From: Saprospiraceae bacterium
GTDB lineage: Bacteria > Bacteroidota > Bacteroidia > Chitinophagales > Saprospiraceae
Direction of reading: 5' to 3'
Length of the DNA stretch: 64,000 nucleotides
Assembly: GCA_027080725.1 (NCBI GenBank)
Contig: JALWRC010000105.1
Span: forward strand, 40,402-104,401
Below the pieces are notes generated by a model. It searched no databases. It was given only the letters and a program-made list of their open reading frames with translations, and was not told the DNA's origin. The position numbers and the translations under genes are program-made. Positions 44,423 through 52,761 of this stretch are shown one piece after another; position 1 is the first letter of the stretch; each line of letters starts with the position of its first letter.

Positions 44423-45301
44423 ATGACTCAAATCTCCATTTCGCATCCGGATAAAGTTCTATTCAAGTCAGCCGGAGTTACTAAGCAATGGTTAGATGAC
44501 TATTATCTAAAGGTAGCAACTCCATTGATGCAATACGCAAAGGGCCGACCAATCGCTTTTAAACGTTATCCCCATGGGTATCCCGGTAAGAATTTCTTTC
44601 AAAAAAACAAACCGCCATATGCTCCGGAGTGGATCAATTCAATAAAACTCGGTTTGCACAAGGCCGCCGAATACATAACACCGACAGATATCGACACCAT
44701 ACGTTGGCTGGTTAACAGGGAAGCTATAGAATTTCATACCATACAATCAAAAGCCCCAAATTTCATGCAACCGGACATTCTGGTTTTTGATTTGGATCCT
44801 CCAACTACTCCGGAATTCTCACTAAACGAACAGTTTTCAATCGTTAAGAAACTAGCCCTCACGATTAGGCCTCTCATAGAATCTTTTGGGTATCAAACCT
44901 TCCCAAAAACCTCCGGCAAAAAAGGAATACATATATTTTGTCCGGTCCACCCTAAAAACACTTACGATGAAGTATTTGAAGCCGCGAAGGAGATCGGCAT
45001 CAAAATAGTATCACAGACAAAAAACACAACACTAAAAATAACAAAATCCGAGCGTATTAACAAAACACTCATTGACATTTACCGCAATCATACCCTACAG
45101 AGCATGTCTATGCCCTATGGTGTACGAGCAACAGAAAAAGTGACCGTCTCGATGCCTTTGACATGGGATGCCCTGGCACAACTTGAGTCGCCGGAAATCT
45201 TCACTGTATTTACCGTACCTGCATACTTAAATAAACATGGGGATGCATGGGCCAAAATATCAGAATATTCTGTCGACCTACATACCAAAAAAGCCCAATA
45301 G
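44423..45301 (+). CDS. Stand-alone LigD polymerase domain (archaeo-eukaryotic primase-like)
   Basis: About 292 residues. The POL-domain set is visible: REAIEFHTI (catalytic His), FDLDPP (metal-binding Asp pair), SGKKGIHIFCP, LIDIYRN (third Asp) and MPYGVRA...VSMPLTW. In LigD this domain adds nucleotides, including ribonucleotides, at double-strand breaks during end joining. Here it is a separate gene; neither Ku nor the ligase and phosphoesterase domains are in the window. The ATG at 44423 (MTQISISHPDKVLF) is preferred over a GTG at 44414. The gene looks AT-richer than its neighbours. A weak motif copy lies at 44728. Confidence 0.9.
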   Translation: MTQISISHPDKVLFKSAGVTKQWLDDYYLKVATPLMQYAKGRPIAFKRYPHGYPGKNFFQKNKPPYAPEWINSIKLGLHKAAEYITPTDIDTIRWLVNREAIEFHTIQSKAPNFMQPDILVFDLDPPTTPEFSLNEQFSIVKKLALTIRPLIESFGYQTFPKTSGKKGIHIFCPVHPKNTYDEVFEAAKEIGIKIVSQTKNTTLKITKSERINKTLIDIYRNHTLQSMSMPYGVRATEKVTVSMPLTWDALAQLESPEIFTVFTVPAYLNKHGDAWAKISEYSVDLHTKKAQ

Positions 45302-45354
45302 TACTGGGGTGATATTTCTCCTCCCGATTGAAGCGCATACACCACAAACAAAGA

Positions 45355-45966
45355 TTACTTTTTGAGCTTATCGTGAAATTTTTTACGCACCTTTTGGACC
45401 TTAGGAGCGATGACGATCCGGCAATAACTCGCATTGGGATTGAGTTCGAAATAATCCTGATGATAATCCTCGGCCGAGTAAAACACCTCGAAAGGAACCA
45501 CTTCCGTAACAATCCCCTTCTCCCACAAAGGGGCTGCAACCGTCGCAATCGAGTGCTCGGCAATCTCCTTTTGATGTTTGTCGTGATAGAATATAGCAGA
45601 GCGATACTGTGTACCGACATCTGCCCCTTGGCGATTCAAAGTAGTGGGATCATGAGCCGTCCAAAATACCTCGAGTAATTCTTCAAAGGTAATCACAGCC
45701 GGATCAAAGGTGATTTGAACCGCTTCCGCATGACCGGTTGTACCCGTACATACTTCACGATAGGAAGGGTGTTTTACCGTCCCTCCGGTGTAACCGGATA
45801 CCACCTTCTCCACTCCTTTAAGATCGGAAAACGCCGCCTCAATGCACCAAAAGCATCCTCCGGCCAGAGTCGCAGTTTGTAAATTTTGCTTATTCATATT
45901 CTTTTGCTGCGCTTGGGTGATGGATATCAAACAAAATGAGAGCGCAAAGAAAAGCATTCCTTTCAT
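45355..45966 (-). CDS. msrA: Peptide-methionine (S)-S-oxide reductase, exported
   Basis: 203 residues. GGCFWCIEAAF carries the catalytic Cys; GTGHAEAVQ and DPTTLNRQGADVGTQYRS are the other family motifs. An N-terminal signal peptide (1-19) suggests a periplasmic enzyme that repairs oxidised methionine in exported proteins. The nearby DUF547 gene is upstream on the same strand, about 60 bases away. Confidence 0.95.
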   Translation of the reverse strand: MKGMLFFALSFCLISITQAQQKNMNKQNLQTATLAGGCFWCIEAAFSDLKGVEKVVSGYTGGTVKHPSYREVCTGTTGHAEAVQITFDPAVITFEELLEVFWTAHDPTTLNRQGADVGTQYRSAIFYHDKHQKEIAEHSIATVAAPLWEKGIVTEVVPFEVFYSAEDYHQDYFELNPNASYCRIVIAPKVQKVRKKFHDKLKK

Positions 45967-46025
45967 ATAAGTAATAATTTATTCGGTTAATTAACGGCAA
46001 CAACATTGTCTGAACACCCCATTCC

Positions 46026-46751
46026 TCATCTCCCATTGAGGGCCCATTGGTATGGGATGTATGAAATGGTTGCATCATTGTTTACTTTGACCTTGCTGTA
46101 CTTATTAATATAATCAATGATATGACCAAAATCTTTGGCATACCACTCAAAAATCTTTGAGATTCGGATGGCAGAAGGAGATATCTCATTGTACGCCGGA
46201 TGATTGATAAACAAACGGGTGCGTTCATCCAATGTCTTCTCCAAGTTTGCTGCAGTCCAGGCATGATTCCATAACGGTGGGCAACTCTTCGCCGCACAGT
46301 TGACCGCGAAATGAATTCTGGGATCTTGGAACTGAGGCCGGAGGATGTCATTCTCGATATTATTGAGTGAAAGCAACTTGTCCCCTACCTTGATCCACTT
46401 TCTATCCCATACCTTGCCTTTATCCAAATCCATTATACTACTGACTGGATAATTGTCCACAATCAATAGCACTGTAGATGCATTGTAAAGATTAATCCAA
46501 TAGGCCATCTTCTCCGCACGGGAAGCATTGTCACCGGGGGCTTGCATCCCCATCCGTTGGACGACCTCCTTTAATGCGTCCAACTGCCCTCGCCATGCAC
46601 TATAATTCACAACGCCACTTCCGTCAACATAGGTGGAAAGCATCCATTCCCAAGAGTTATGACCGGCAAGAGGTAATTCCGAAGGCTTATTACATGCGGC
46701 ACCAAGAACACCGACCGTCATGACTACAGAAAAAAGAATTGATTTCAACAT
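46026..46751 (-). CDS. DUF547 lipoprotein
   Basis: 241 residues. Signal peptide with lipobox-like GAAC (C19). The DUF547 core is AYWINLYNASTVLL, LNNIENDILRP and INCAAKSCPPLWN. These proteins are conserved but their biochemical role is unknown; a cysteine-protease-like fold has been suggested. It precedes msrA. A copy of the 13-bp motif (46058) is read as TISY. Confidence 0.85.
   Translation of the reverse strand: MLKSILFSVVMTVGVLGAACNKPSELPLAGHNSWEWMLSTYVDGSGVVNYSAWRGQLDALKEVVQRMGMQAPGDNASRAEKMAYWINLYNASTVLLIVDNYPVSSIMDLDKGKVWDRKWIKVGDKLLSLNNIENDILRPQFQDPRIHFAVNCAAKSCPPLWNHAWTAANLEKTLDERTRLFINHPAYNEISPSAIRISKIFEWYAKDFGHIIDYINKYSKVKVNNDATISYIPYQWALNGR
46058..46070 (+). repeat. Copy of dispersed 13-bp motif (TGTATGAAATGGT)
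   Basis: One mismatch at the first base; in the DUF547 gene, where the complement is read as TISY, a fourth reading frame. Confidence 0.78.
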
Positions 46752-46879
46752 AATGACTTTTCTAAACTAATGAATATCTAAAGACACAAGAACTCCTCAT
46801 TCATTAAGAAGGCTATGCATCGATAACATAACTCTTTGTCATTCGAAAATGTTTTATTAAAAATGTCTTCCCTCCTACA

Positions 46880-46911
46880 TTGTGTTACATTTGCAATAAT
46901 CTTTATATTTG
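46880..46911 (+). promoter_or_regulatory. Candidate promoter for the porin-like gene
   Basis: TTG at 46880-46882 and TATATTTG at 46904-46911 (21-base spacing) match the Bacteroidota -33/-7 pattern, about 48 bases before the ATG at 46959. Confidence 0.45.
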
Positions 46912-46958
46912 TCACCTGAAAGACATTTCATTATTTAACTATCTAATTTTCAATACAA

Positions 46959-48269
46959 ATGAAAAATTCAATACTTCATTTATTACTTATACTAGTAGTA
47001 CCCCTTGGGATGTATGCTCAATCCAGTACCGAAAGTTCCCTCAAGCTTAACACCCAACTAAGTGCGGAGATGTTGGACCCGGTCCAATATATGAGGAAAG
47101 TGGAGATTCTCGCTACGCACCAAAAAGCTATGGATCGGTCTCAACGTTCGTTGACCATTGGAGCCTCTATAATCGCAATAATGGATTATCAATCCAGCAA
47201 CAGAGACTCCAAGTTCGGGTACTTAATGCGGCACCCTACCTCTGCCAATGAAATCGGAAAAACCGTAAGCGAAGTAGCCATCCATTCGGCACAATTTTCA
47301 GTTATAGGCAACGTGAATTCCTGGATTTCGTTTTATGGTGAAGCGCTGTACAATCCCGAACAGAGTTTTGGCCCCGGAACGACTACTGCACTGGGACGCA
47401 ACACGATACACCTCAGAAAAGGGTTTGTCGTACTCGGTGACCTCAACAAATCCCCATTTTACGCTGCAATTGGAAAAATGGATGCCACCTTCGGACAACC
47501 CGGCAGTGTCAATCCATTTACCAATTCTACAAATTGGCATGCGTTCGCCGGGTTGGGATATGCCGCTCAATTGAGTTATCACAAAGCGGGACTTCACCTC
47601 AGCGCCATGGCCATACAAGGAGGAGCGCAGTTTAGAGTACTCAATGCGCCGGTAGAAAACACAAATGTGCCTTCCAAACTAAACAACTTTGCCTTGGACG
47701 GTAGCTATACGCTAAAGTTTGGCAGAGGCTCTGTCAAGCTTGGCGCGTCCTATCTGCATGGCACCTCTTATGTTCAAGATTTTCCAGTACAGCACTTTAA
47801 CCCCGGCAAGGAAAACAACCCTGCAACGGCGGTATATAGTACGATTCAATTGGGCACCTTCGTATTTAAAGGGGCTTATACCACCACGCTAAAAGTTTGG
47901 CCGGGAACCCACAACCCCAACAAACCATTGGATATTTATCCCGCTTCAAAAGTGAGCTCGCTGAGCTTTGGTGCCAAGACGGATGTTATGAATAGAGGCA
48001 ACTGGAAAAGCAGCATTTCTTTTGAATTCTCCAACTTCGTCGCAGGTGCGAAAGGTAGCCCTTGGGAAAGACAAAATCAATATGTATTGGGCTGGAGCTC
48101 ACAATACAAAGCAGGTTGCAGATTGTTTGCGGAGCTCTTTCACACCCAGGGATACGAGCCCCTCAATTTTGTCAGCGGTGGACACAACCCACAGAATCCG
48201 GGCGAAACATGGAGTGACCGGGACGCCAAAAGCTATGGCGTTGTAGTAGGTTCGATGGTATTTTTGTGA
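46959..48269 (+). CDS. Outer-membrane porin-like barrel (LbtU/DUF3573-like)
   Basis: 436 residues: signal peptide (1-20, ending MYAQ), a short coiled region, then a barrel-like part of alternating hydrophobic and polar strands rich in Gly and aromatic residues (about 70-436) that ends in VVVGSMVFL, as outer-membrane proteins do. Features such as GKMDATFGQPGSVNPFT recall the LbtU siderophore porin/DUF3573 group. Substrate is unknown. A stem-loop terminator follows the stop. Upstream the region has a plausible promoter. Confidence 0.7.
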   Translation: MKNSILHLLLILVVPLGMYAQSSTESSLKLNTQLSAEMLDPVQYMRKVEILATHQKAMDRSQRSLTIGASIIAIMDYQSSNRDSKFGYLMRHPTSANEIGKTVSEVAIHSAQFSVIGNVNSWISFYGEALYNPEQSFGPGTTTALGRNTIHLRKGFVVLGDLNKSPFYAAIGKMDATFGQPGSVNPFTNSTNWHAFAGLGYAAQLSYHKAGLHLSAMAIQGGAQFRVLNAPVENTNVPSKLNNFALDGSYTLKFGRGSVKLGASYLHGTSYVQDFPVQHFNPGKENNPATAVYSTIQLGTFVFKGAYTTTLKVWPGTHNPNKPLDIYPASKVSSLSFGAKTDVMNRGNWKSSISFEFSNFVAGAKGSPWERQNQYVLGWSSQYKAGCRLFAELFHTQGYEPLNFVSGGHNPQNPGETWSDRDAKSYGVVVGSMVFL

Positions 48270-48314
48270 TTTTTAGAAAAACAGCTATCTTACCACTTGT
48301 TATAACAGGATCGT

Positions 48315-48358
48315 TGCAGAGACTATATGGAGATAGTCTCTGCATGTTCCATTTTTTA
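48315..48358 (+). terminator. Rho-independent terminator after the porin-like gene
   Basis: A 12-bp perfect stem (TGCAGAGACTAT with ATAGTCTCTGCA) at 48315-48344 with a six-base loop is followed by a T-rich tail (TTCCATTTTTTATT). It lies just before the ATG of the AlkD-like gene. Confidence 0.75.
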
Positions 48359-48380
48359 TTGCAATTACAACAACTGCTCA

Positions 48381-49049
48381 ATGAGAGACTACCTCACCGC
48401 TCTTGAAAACGAATTTACTGCATATGCTGATACAAGGGTTGCTAAAGATCAGGCTCGATACATGAAAAACCAATTTGCATTTTTCGGAATAAAAACGCCA
48501 CTGAGACGTCACATTATAAGGCCATTTCTCACGCGAAGTTATTTATCGGAAAAATCAGAAATGATAGAAATCGTAAAAGAGGCCTGGGAAAAGCCCCAAC
48601 GAGAGTTCCAATACTTCGGACAAGAGCTGGCCTTCAAATATCTCTCTGACCTCGAAAAGCAAGATATCTCCCTATTCGAACACCTGATCGTCCATAAATC
48701 CTGGTGGGACACGGTCGACTTTATCGCTGCCAAACTGGCCGGGGCCTATTTCAAAAAATACCCGGATGAAATTCCTGCAAAAACAAATGAATGGGTGGCC
48801 TCCGGCAATCTGTGGTTGCAGCGCAGCGCATTGCTTTTTCAGCTCAAATACAAAAAGGAGCTGGACACCCGGCTACTGAGTTCCCTAATAACCCGCTTGA
48901 AAGATAGAAATACCTTTTTCATAAATAAGGCCATCGGATGGGTATTGAGAGAATACAGTAAAACCAACCCGGATTGGGTGGAAGCCTTTGTCCGAAACAC
49001 TCAACTCAACTCCTTGAGCCGGAGGGAAGCCTTGCGGTTGATTCGTTAG
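48381..49049 (+). CDS. DNA alkylation repair (AlkD-like) HEAT-repeat protein
   Basis: 222 residues of helical repeats, with the family pattern YMKNQFAFFGIKTPLRR near the N-terminus, KSWWDTVDFIAAKL in the middle and the INKAIGWVLREYSK C-terminal helix. AlkD-type glycosylases remove cationic alkylated bases such as 3- and 7-methylpurines. The ATG at 48381 (MRDYLTAL) is chosen; the longer frame runs into the upstream terminator. The last 120 bases recur as a direct repeat at 50480-50599, beyond an inserted nucleotidyltransferase/HTH pair. Confidence 0.88.
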   Translation: MRDYLTALENEFTAYADTRVAKDQARYMKNQFAFFGIKTPLRRHIIRPFLTRSYLSEKSEMIEIVKEAWEKPQREFQYFGQELAFKYLSDLEKQDISLFEHLIVHKSWWDTVDFIAAKLAGAYFKKYPDEIPAKTNEWVASGNLWLQRSALLFQLKYKKELDTRLLSSLITRLKDRNTFFINKAIGWVLREYSKTNPDWVEAFVRNTQLNSLSRREALRLIR

Positions 49050-49050
49050 G
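48931..49050 (+). repeat. Left copy of 120-bp direct repeat (3' end of AlkD-like gene)
   Basis: Identical to 50480-50599 except for one base (g at 48942, a at 50491). This copy completes the intact gene and ends at its stop plus one base. Confidence 0.95.
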
Positions 49051-49190
49051 GTGATTAAGTCTATTGTCTCAAGAACAAATTTAATACAGTGTAAATTTGC
49101 TCTTTTCCTCTGCCTTTTTGTTGCTTAGATCATTAATATTATGGTATAACTCGATTGATAAAGTCAGCAAATGCAACTGTATTGGATTTG

Positions 49191-49886
49191 TTATATTCCT
49201 CGGCATAGCGAGTTTAACTTATCAATAATTCTATTGTAATGAAGCTCCTGATCTTCATAAAATAAATTTCCTAAGATAGCTTCTTGTTTGATTGGATCAT
49301 TTATTATATCGTAAAATGATTCAAGGAGGTACCCCTTAACTTTTTGATTTGAAGCATTTATTTGTGCCTCAAAATTACTGGTGTAGTTAAGGAGGTAAAC
49401 AATATCCTCAAAATCTTGACTAACGCGAGGGTCTTTCGCACCACGATCATAAAAAGCCGTCAACTTAGTAGCTATATAATAAGGAAGAGAAAGGCAATTA
49501 ATTTGGATATCATCGAAATCAAACTGAATAAGGTTCTTAAACCCAGGCGCAAACCAAGGATTTGCCGGTGCCCATCCCACTGCTTTTGTCGACATAACAT
49601 CTACTTTTATATCATCATATCTAAAACGGCAAATCACTTCATCCTCACTTGATTGATAAAACCCTTTTTGGATAAGTTTTTCCCGTATTCGTTCCAGCTC
49701 CCCCAAACTAGCAATATCCATGCTAATGTCTATATCCTTTGTAGGTCTCACATCTTCAGCTGAAGGATCATTAATGTAAAAGCTCACTACAGCCCCACCG
49801 ACATAAACTACTTTTTGATTGAGTGCCCCTAAGGCTTTGGCTATTTTTATTGTAGCTGCTCTATTGAATAGCGTATTTTTTAACAT
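49191..49886 (-). CDS. Nucleotidyltransferase, AbiEii/MNT-like (putative toxin-type)
   Basis: 231 residues. Nucleotidyltransferase motifs: VGG (29-31), TKDIDIS with Asp51 and Asp53, and the third acidic residue in IKVDVM (D96). IATKLTAFYDRGAKD followed by DFEDI (about 138-162) is the helical signature seen in AbiEii-type and related proteins. AbiEii toxins modify tRNA or inhibit growth with GTP or CTP as donor, but this exact family is not identified. It overlaps the upstream HTH gene by 7 bases. The region is AT-richer than its surroundings and lies between the 120-bp repeats, so it was probably gained as a unit. Confidence 0.8.
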   Translation of the reverse strand: MLKNTLFNRAATIKIAKALGALNQKVVYVGGAVVSFYINDPSAEDVRPTKDIDISMDIASLGELERIREKLIQKGFYQSSEDEVICRFRYDDIKVDVMSTKAVGWAPANPWFAPGFKNLIQFDFDDIQINCLSLPYYIATKLTAFYDRGAKDPRVSQDFEDIVYLLNYTSNFEAQINASNQKVKGYLLESFYDIINDPIKQEAILGNLFYEDQELHYNRIIDKLNSLCRGI

Positions 49887-50392
49887 AATCGCTTTTTGAG
49901 TTCTTTGATTGCCATGTTTCTTTCTCTGGCTCTACCTATACGAAGGGCATCACACAACGCCAAATACTCATAAAAGACAGCATCTTTTAAACATGCTTCG
50001 GGAACTTTTGGGTGCAATGGCTCGATTGATTCTCCTCTAACTGTACCCTCTCCATAAGGCCAAACATATGGTCTGTCGCTTATAATTTCACCTACCAGAG
50101 GTTCTGCGGCATGTGCTGTAGGTACTCCTCTCACTATAGCTCCAGGCCTTTGTGGATACACGTAGCGCAGACCATGCTCCAAAAAATCGAGTAGGGCTGT
50201 TTTCATTAACCGTTTTTTGTCTTTTGCAATTAATCCGCCTATGGACGAGCGATTTAAACTCTCACTAATTTCGCTGGCACTGATACCCAATTCAATAGAC
50301 AAATCTTTCATTAACCAAGGAGTGTCTTTTTTAGCCGCAATTTTGAGCAATACCACTATATCATGTGGCCGCATCCCACTGTGTTTTTTCAT
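49880..50392 (-). CDS. HTH-domain protein paired with the nucleotidyltransferase (putative antitoxin/regulator)
   Basis: 170 residues. An N-terminal winged-helix region (about 8-62) shows MKDLSIELGISASEISESLNRS, a typical HTH. The rest, with AIVRGVPTAHAAEP and YVWPYGEG, is not a domain I recognise. It starts 31 bases from a perfect 36-bp palindrome on the minus strand, a likely autoregulatory operator. The arrangement (HTH first, nucleotidyltransferase second, overlapping) resembles AbiE-type toxin-antitoxin pairs, but the HTH protein is not a standard AbiEi. Confidence is good that the gene is real and modest for its role. Confidence 0.72.
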   Translation of the reverse strand: MKKHSGMRPHDIVVLLKIAAKKDTPWLMKDLSIELGISASEISESLNRSSIGGLIAKDKKRLMKTALLDFLEHGLRYVYPQRPGAIVRGVPTAHAAEPLVGEIISDRPYVWPYGEGTVRGESIEPLHPKVPEACLKDAVFYEYLALCDALRIGRARERNMAIKELKKRLC

Positions 50393-50422
50393 ATCTTATT
50401 CATTTAGATTACACAAATATAG

Positions 50423-50458
50423 GATTTAATTCGCAATTCGCGAATTGCGAATTAAATC
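50423..50458. promoter_or_regulatory. Perfect 36-bp palindrome, likely operator of the HTH/nucleotidyltransferase pair
   Basis: Both 18-base arms are exact reverse complements (left arm GATTTAATTCGCAATTCG). AATTCGC recurs within each arm, so two dimers could bind. It lies 31-66 bases upstream of the HTH gene on the minus strand, where the promoter must be. Confidence 0.75.
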
Positions 50459-50479
50459 TTGTTCTTATTATTACAATAT

Positions 50480-50599
50480 CCATCGGATGGATATTGAGAG
50501 AATACAGTAAAACCAACCCGGATTGGGTGGAAGCCTTTGTCCGAAACACTCAACTCAACTCCTTGAGCCGGAGGGAAGCCTTGCGGTTGATTCGTTAGG
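50480..50599 (+). pseudogene. Right copy of 120-bp direct repeat: AlkD-like gene 3' fragment
   Basis: 119 of 120 bases equal 48931-49050. It encodes the last 39 residues of the AlkD-like protein, including its stop, but has no start of its own. It marks the right edge of the inserted module. Confidence 0.9.
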
Positions 50600-50698
50600 A
50601 TACATCCATTTGGTACCTCTTTGAGCTTTTATTAACAGCGAAACATAAAGATCCCTACTCCATCACAATAATTCTCCAGCCTTTTGGTTTGAATTGTA

Positions 50699-50706
50699 TA
50701 ACTTTG
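50699..50706 (+). promoter_or_regulatory. Candidate -7 box (TAACTTTG) for the PorE-like gene
   Basis: Exact TAnnTTTG match 39 bases before the ATG at 50745, which supports that start over the ATG at 50694. Confidence 0.45.
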
Positions 50707-50744
50707 AGTTTCATTACCAATCATTCAATAGACGTCGTGTTGAT

Positions 50745-52724
50745 ATGCGCATAGTCCAAAGGTCATTTTTTATTCTCGCATTGCTCCTCATAGGCATCTG
50801 CTTCCTCGGTGGTTGCAACAGAAAAGCGACTATAAAAAACGGGCGGGAAGCCTACTACGCTAAACAATTTGCGGTCTCTGCAAAACTTCTAAAGAACGAA
50901 TACAGAGCCTCAAAAAAACGCAAGGACAAAGCCATACTCGCCTTTTTCGCCGGTGAATCCCTCCTGCGCATCAAACAACCGGTCGAAGCCGCCAAATGGT
51001 TTTACAAATCCTACAAAAATGGCTACGGAGACCTGGCATTGGCCAAGTATGCAGACTGTCTGGTCCGGCAGGAAAGATACAAAGAAGCAAGAGAGATTTA
51101 CCAAAATCTCCAAAAGCAATCCAAGAACACCTACGCCTTCGACCGGCAAATTCTCCAAACAAAGTACGCCGAAATCGTCAAATCCCGCTTTGTAGATTCC
51201 TTATTTGAGCAATCGACACTCTGGGCCACGGATTACAACGAATACGGCACTTTTTTACTCCGGGACAGCCAAATGCTCTTCACCTCAGATCGCCCGGAGG
51301 GTAGAAAGGTAAAAATATATGGATGGACCGGGAGGCCTTTCACCAACATCTATGTTGCTCCGACAAATCCGCGCAGCGCCCAATCGCCTACCCTATGGCT
51401 TCCCATTACTCAATCCTCCGACAATGATGGCACCCCGACGCTCAATTCCAAAGAGAATTTTGTAGTCTATACCAGTTGCTTTGACGAAGAGGAAGACAAT
51501 GGGGATGCCACTTGTAAGCTACTCGTCACCACCCTATCGGACGGTGTATGGAGTGAGCCGGAGATTCTGCCCTTTGTTGACGGCCGGTACAACTATACCA
51601 CTCCGGCATGGAATGAAAAAGAACAAGCGCTCTACTTCAGCAGCAATTTGCCGGGAGGTCAAGGAGGCTATGATCTGTACTTGGTCCGGAGAAAAGACAA
51701 CCGATGGGGAGGGCCTGTTAATTTGGGCAGCCGGATAAATAGCGCCTTCGACGAGCTCTACCCCACATTTGACGGAGACACCTTACTATTTAGTTCTGAT
51801 GGCCATGGCGGAATGGGGGGAATGGACCTGTTTAAGTCCTACCTCAAGTCTGACGGCAAATGGAGCGCCCCAGTAAACATGGGTTATCCATGGAATTCCG
51901 GCGGGGACGAATTGTGTGCTATTCGAGATACATCAGTTACAGATACCAGTGCTCTTCAGGCGTTTTATCTCAGTAGTACTCGCCGGAACGAGGGAAGTGG
52001 ATTTGATCTGTATCACATCACACAGTTCAAACCACGAAAACCGAAACTTGCCGACACCGTGCTCACTCCGGCCACCAAGACCATCCTCTATCTCGCCATC
52101 ACTGCCCTTCGAACGGATAAAGAACATTCCGACAGAACACTCCCACTCGCCAACGTAGGGATAAAAATCAATGGCACCCAATATTTTACCGATCGAAAAG
52201 GCTTATTCGTCCTCCCCCTTAAAGATCATTCTCCCCTTTCGATACTGCTTACTAAGAAGGGATATTTTACGCAGCGAACCACTTTTGAAATTCAAGACAG
52301 TACTGTGTACCAAGGTAAAACCAGCTATACTTTTCAAAAGAGGATATTGATGAAGCCCATCATTGAGAATCAGGAAATCGTACTCAAAGATATCCACTAC
52401 GATTTTGATAAATGGGATATTCGGGCAGATGCCCGCCCGACCCTGGACTCCCTTTTCACCCTCCTCCGGCTCAATCCAAAACTGCATATCCAACTCGCCG
52501 CCCACACCGATTGCAAAGGCGAAGAGGATTACAATATGCAATTGTCTCAAAAAAGAGCCGCAAGTGTCGTACAGTACCTCATCGGCAACGGCATAAATCC
52601 CAAGCGCCTGTCTGCCAAAGGATACGGCGAGAGCCAACCGCTCATACAATGTGAATGTGAACGGTGTACCGACGCTCAACGCCAGAAAAACAGACGGACC
52701 ACCTTTAAAGTGCTCCGGCAATAA
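50745..52724 (+). CDS. PorE-like OmpA-family lipoprotein (T9SS component candidate)
   Basis: About 659 residues in the order known for PorE: signal peptide with lipobox FLGGC, a TPR-like helical region (about 35-135), a PD40/WD40-type propeller (about 165-430, with FTSDRPEG and YFSSNLPGGQGGYDLY blades), a carboxypeptidase-regulatory-like beta domain (about 450-535), and a C-terminal OmpA domain with DIHYDFDKWDIR and the peptidoglycan-binding helix region YNMQLSQKRA. In Porphyromonas gingivalis PorE anchors the T9SS to the wall. Related OmpA proteins also occur, so the assignment is by architecture. Start chosen with the -7 box at 50699. It begins 145 bases after the 120-bp repeat. Confidence 0.8.
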   Translation: MRIVQRSFFILALLLIGICFLGGCNRKATIKNGREAYYAKQFAVSAKLLKNEYRASKKRKDKAILAFFAGESLLRIKQPVEAAKWFYKSYKNGYGDLALAKYADCLVRQERYKEAREIYQNLQKQSKNTYAFDRQILQTKYAEIVKSRFVDSLFEQSTLWATDYNEYGTFLLRDSQMLFTSDRPEGRKVKIYGWTGRPFTNIYVAPTNPRSAQSPTLWLPITQSSDNDGTPTLNSKENFVVYTSCFDEEEDNGDATCKLLVTTLSDGVWSEPEILPFVDGRYNYTTPAWNEKEQALYFSSNLPGGQGGYDLYLVRRKDNRWGGPVNLGSRINSAFDELYPTFDGDTLLFSSDGHGGMGGMDLFKSYLKSDGKWSAPVNMGYPWNSGGDELCAIRDTSVTDTSALQAFYLSSTRRNEGSGFDLYHITQFKPRKPKLADTVLTPATKTILYLAITALRTDKEHSDRTLPLANVGIKINGTQYFTDRKGLFVLPLKDHSPLSILLTKKGYFTQRTTFEIQDSTVYQGKTSYTFQKRILMKPIIENQEIVLKDIHYDFDKWDIRADARPTLDSLFTLLRLNPKLHIQLAAHTDCKGEEDYNMQLSQKRAASVVQYLIGNGINPKRLSAKGYGESQPLIQCECERCTDAQRQKNRRTTFKVLRQ

Positions 52725-52761
52725 TATATTGTGCCTGCGAAAAACACTTCAATTACTCCTT

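Noticed and set aside
50365..50598. Open frame spanning the palindrome and the AlkD-like 3' fragment
   Set aside because: It is a chimera made by the duplication; the upstream part covers the operator and HTH start region and has no family features.
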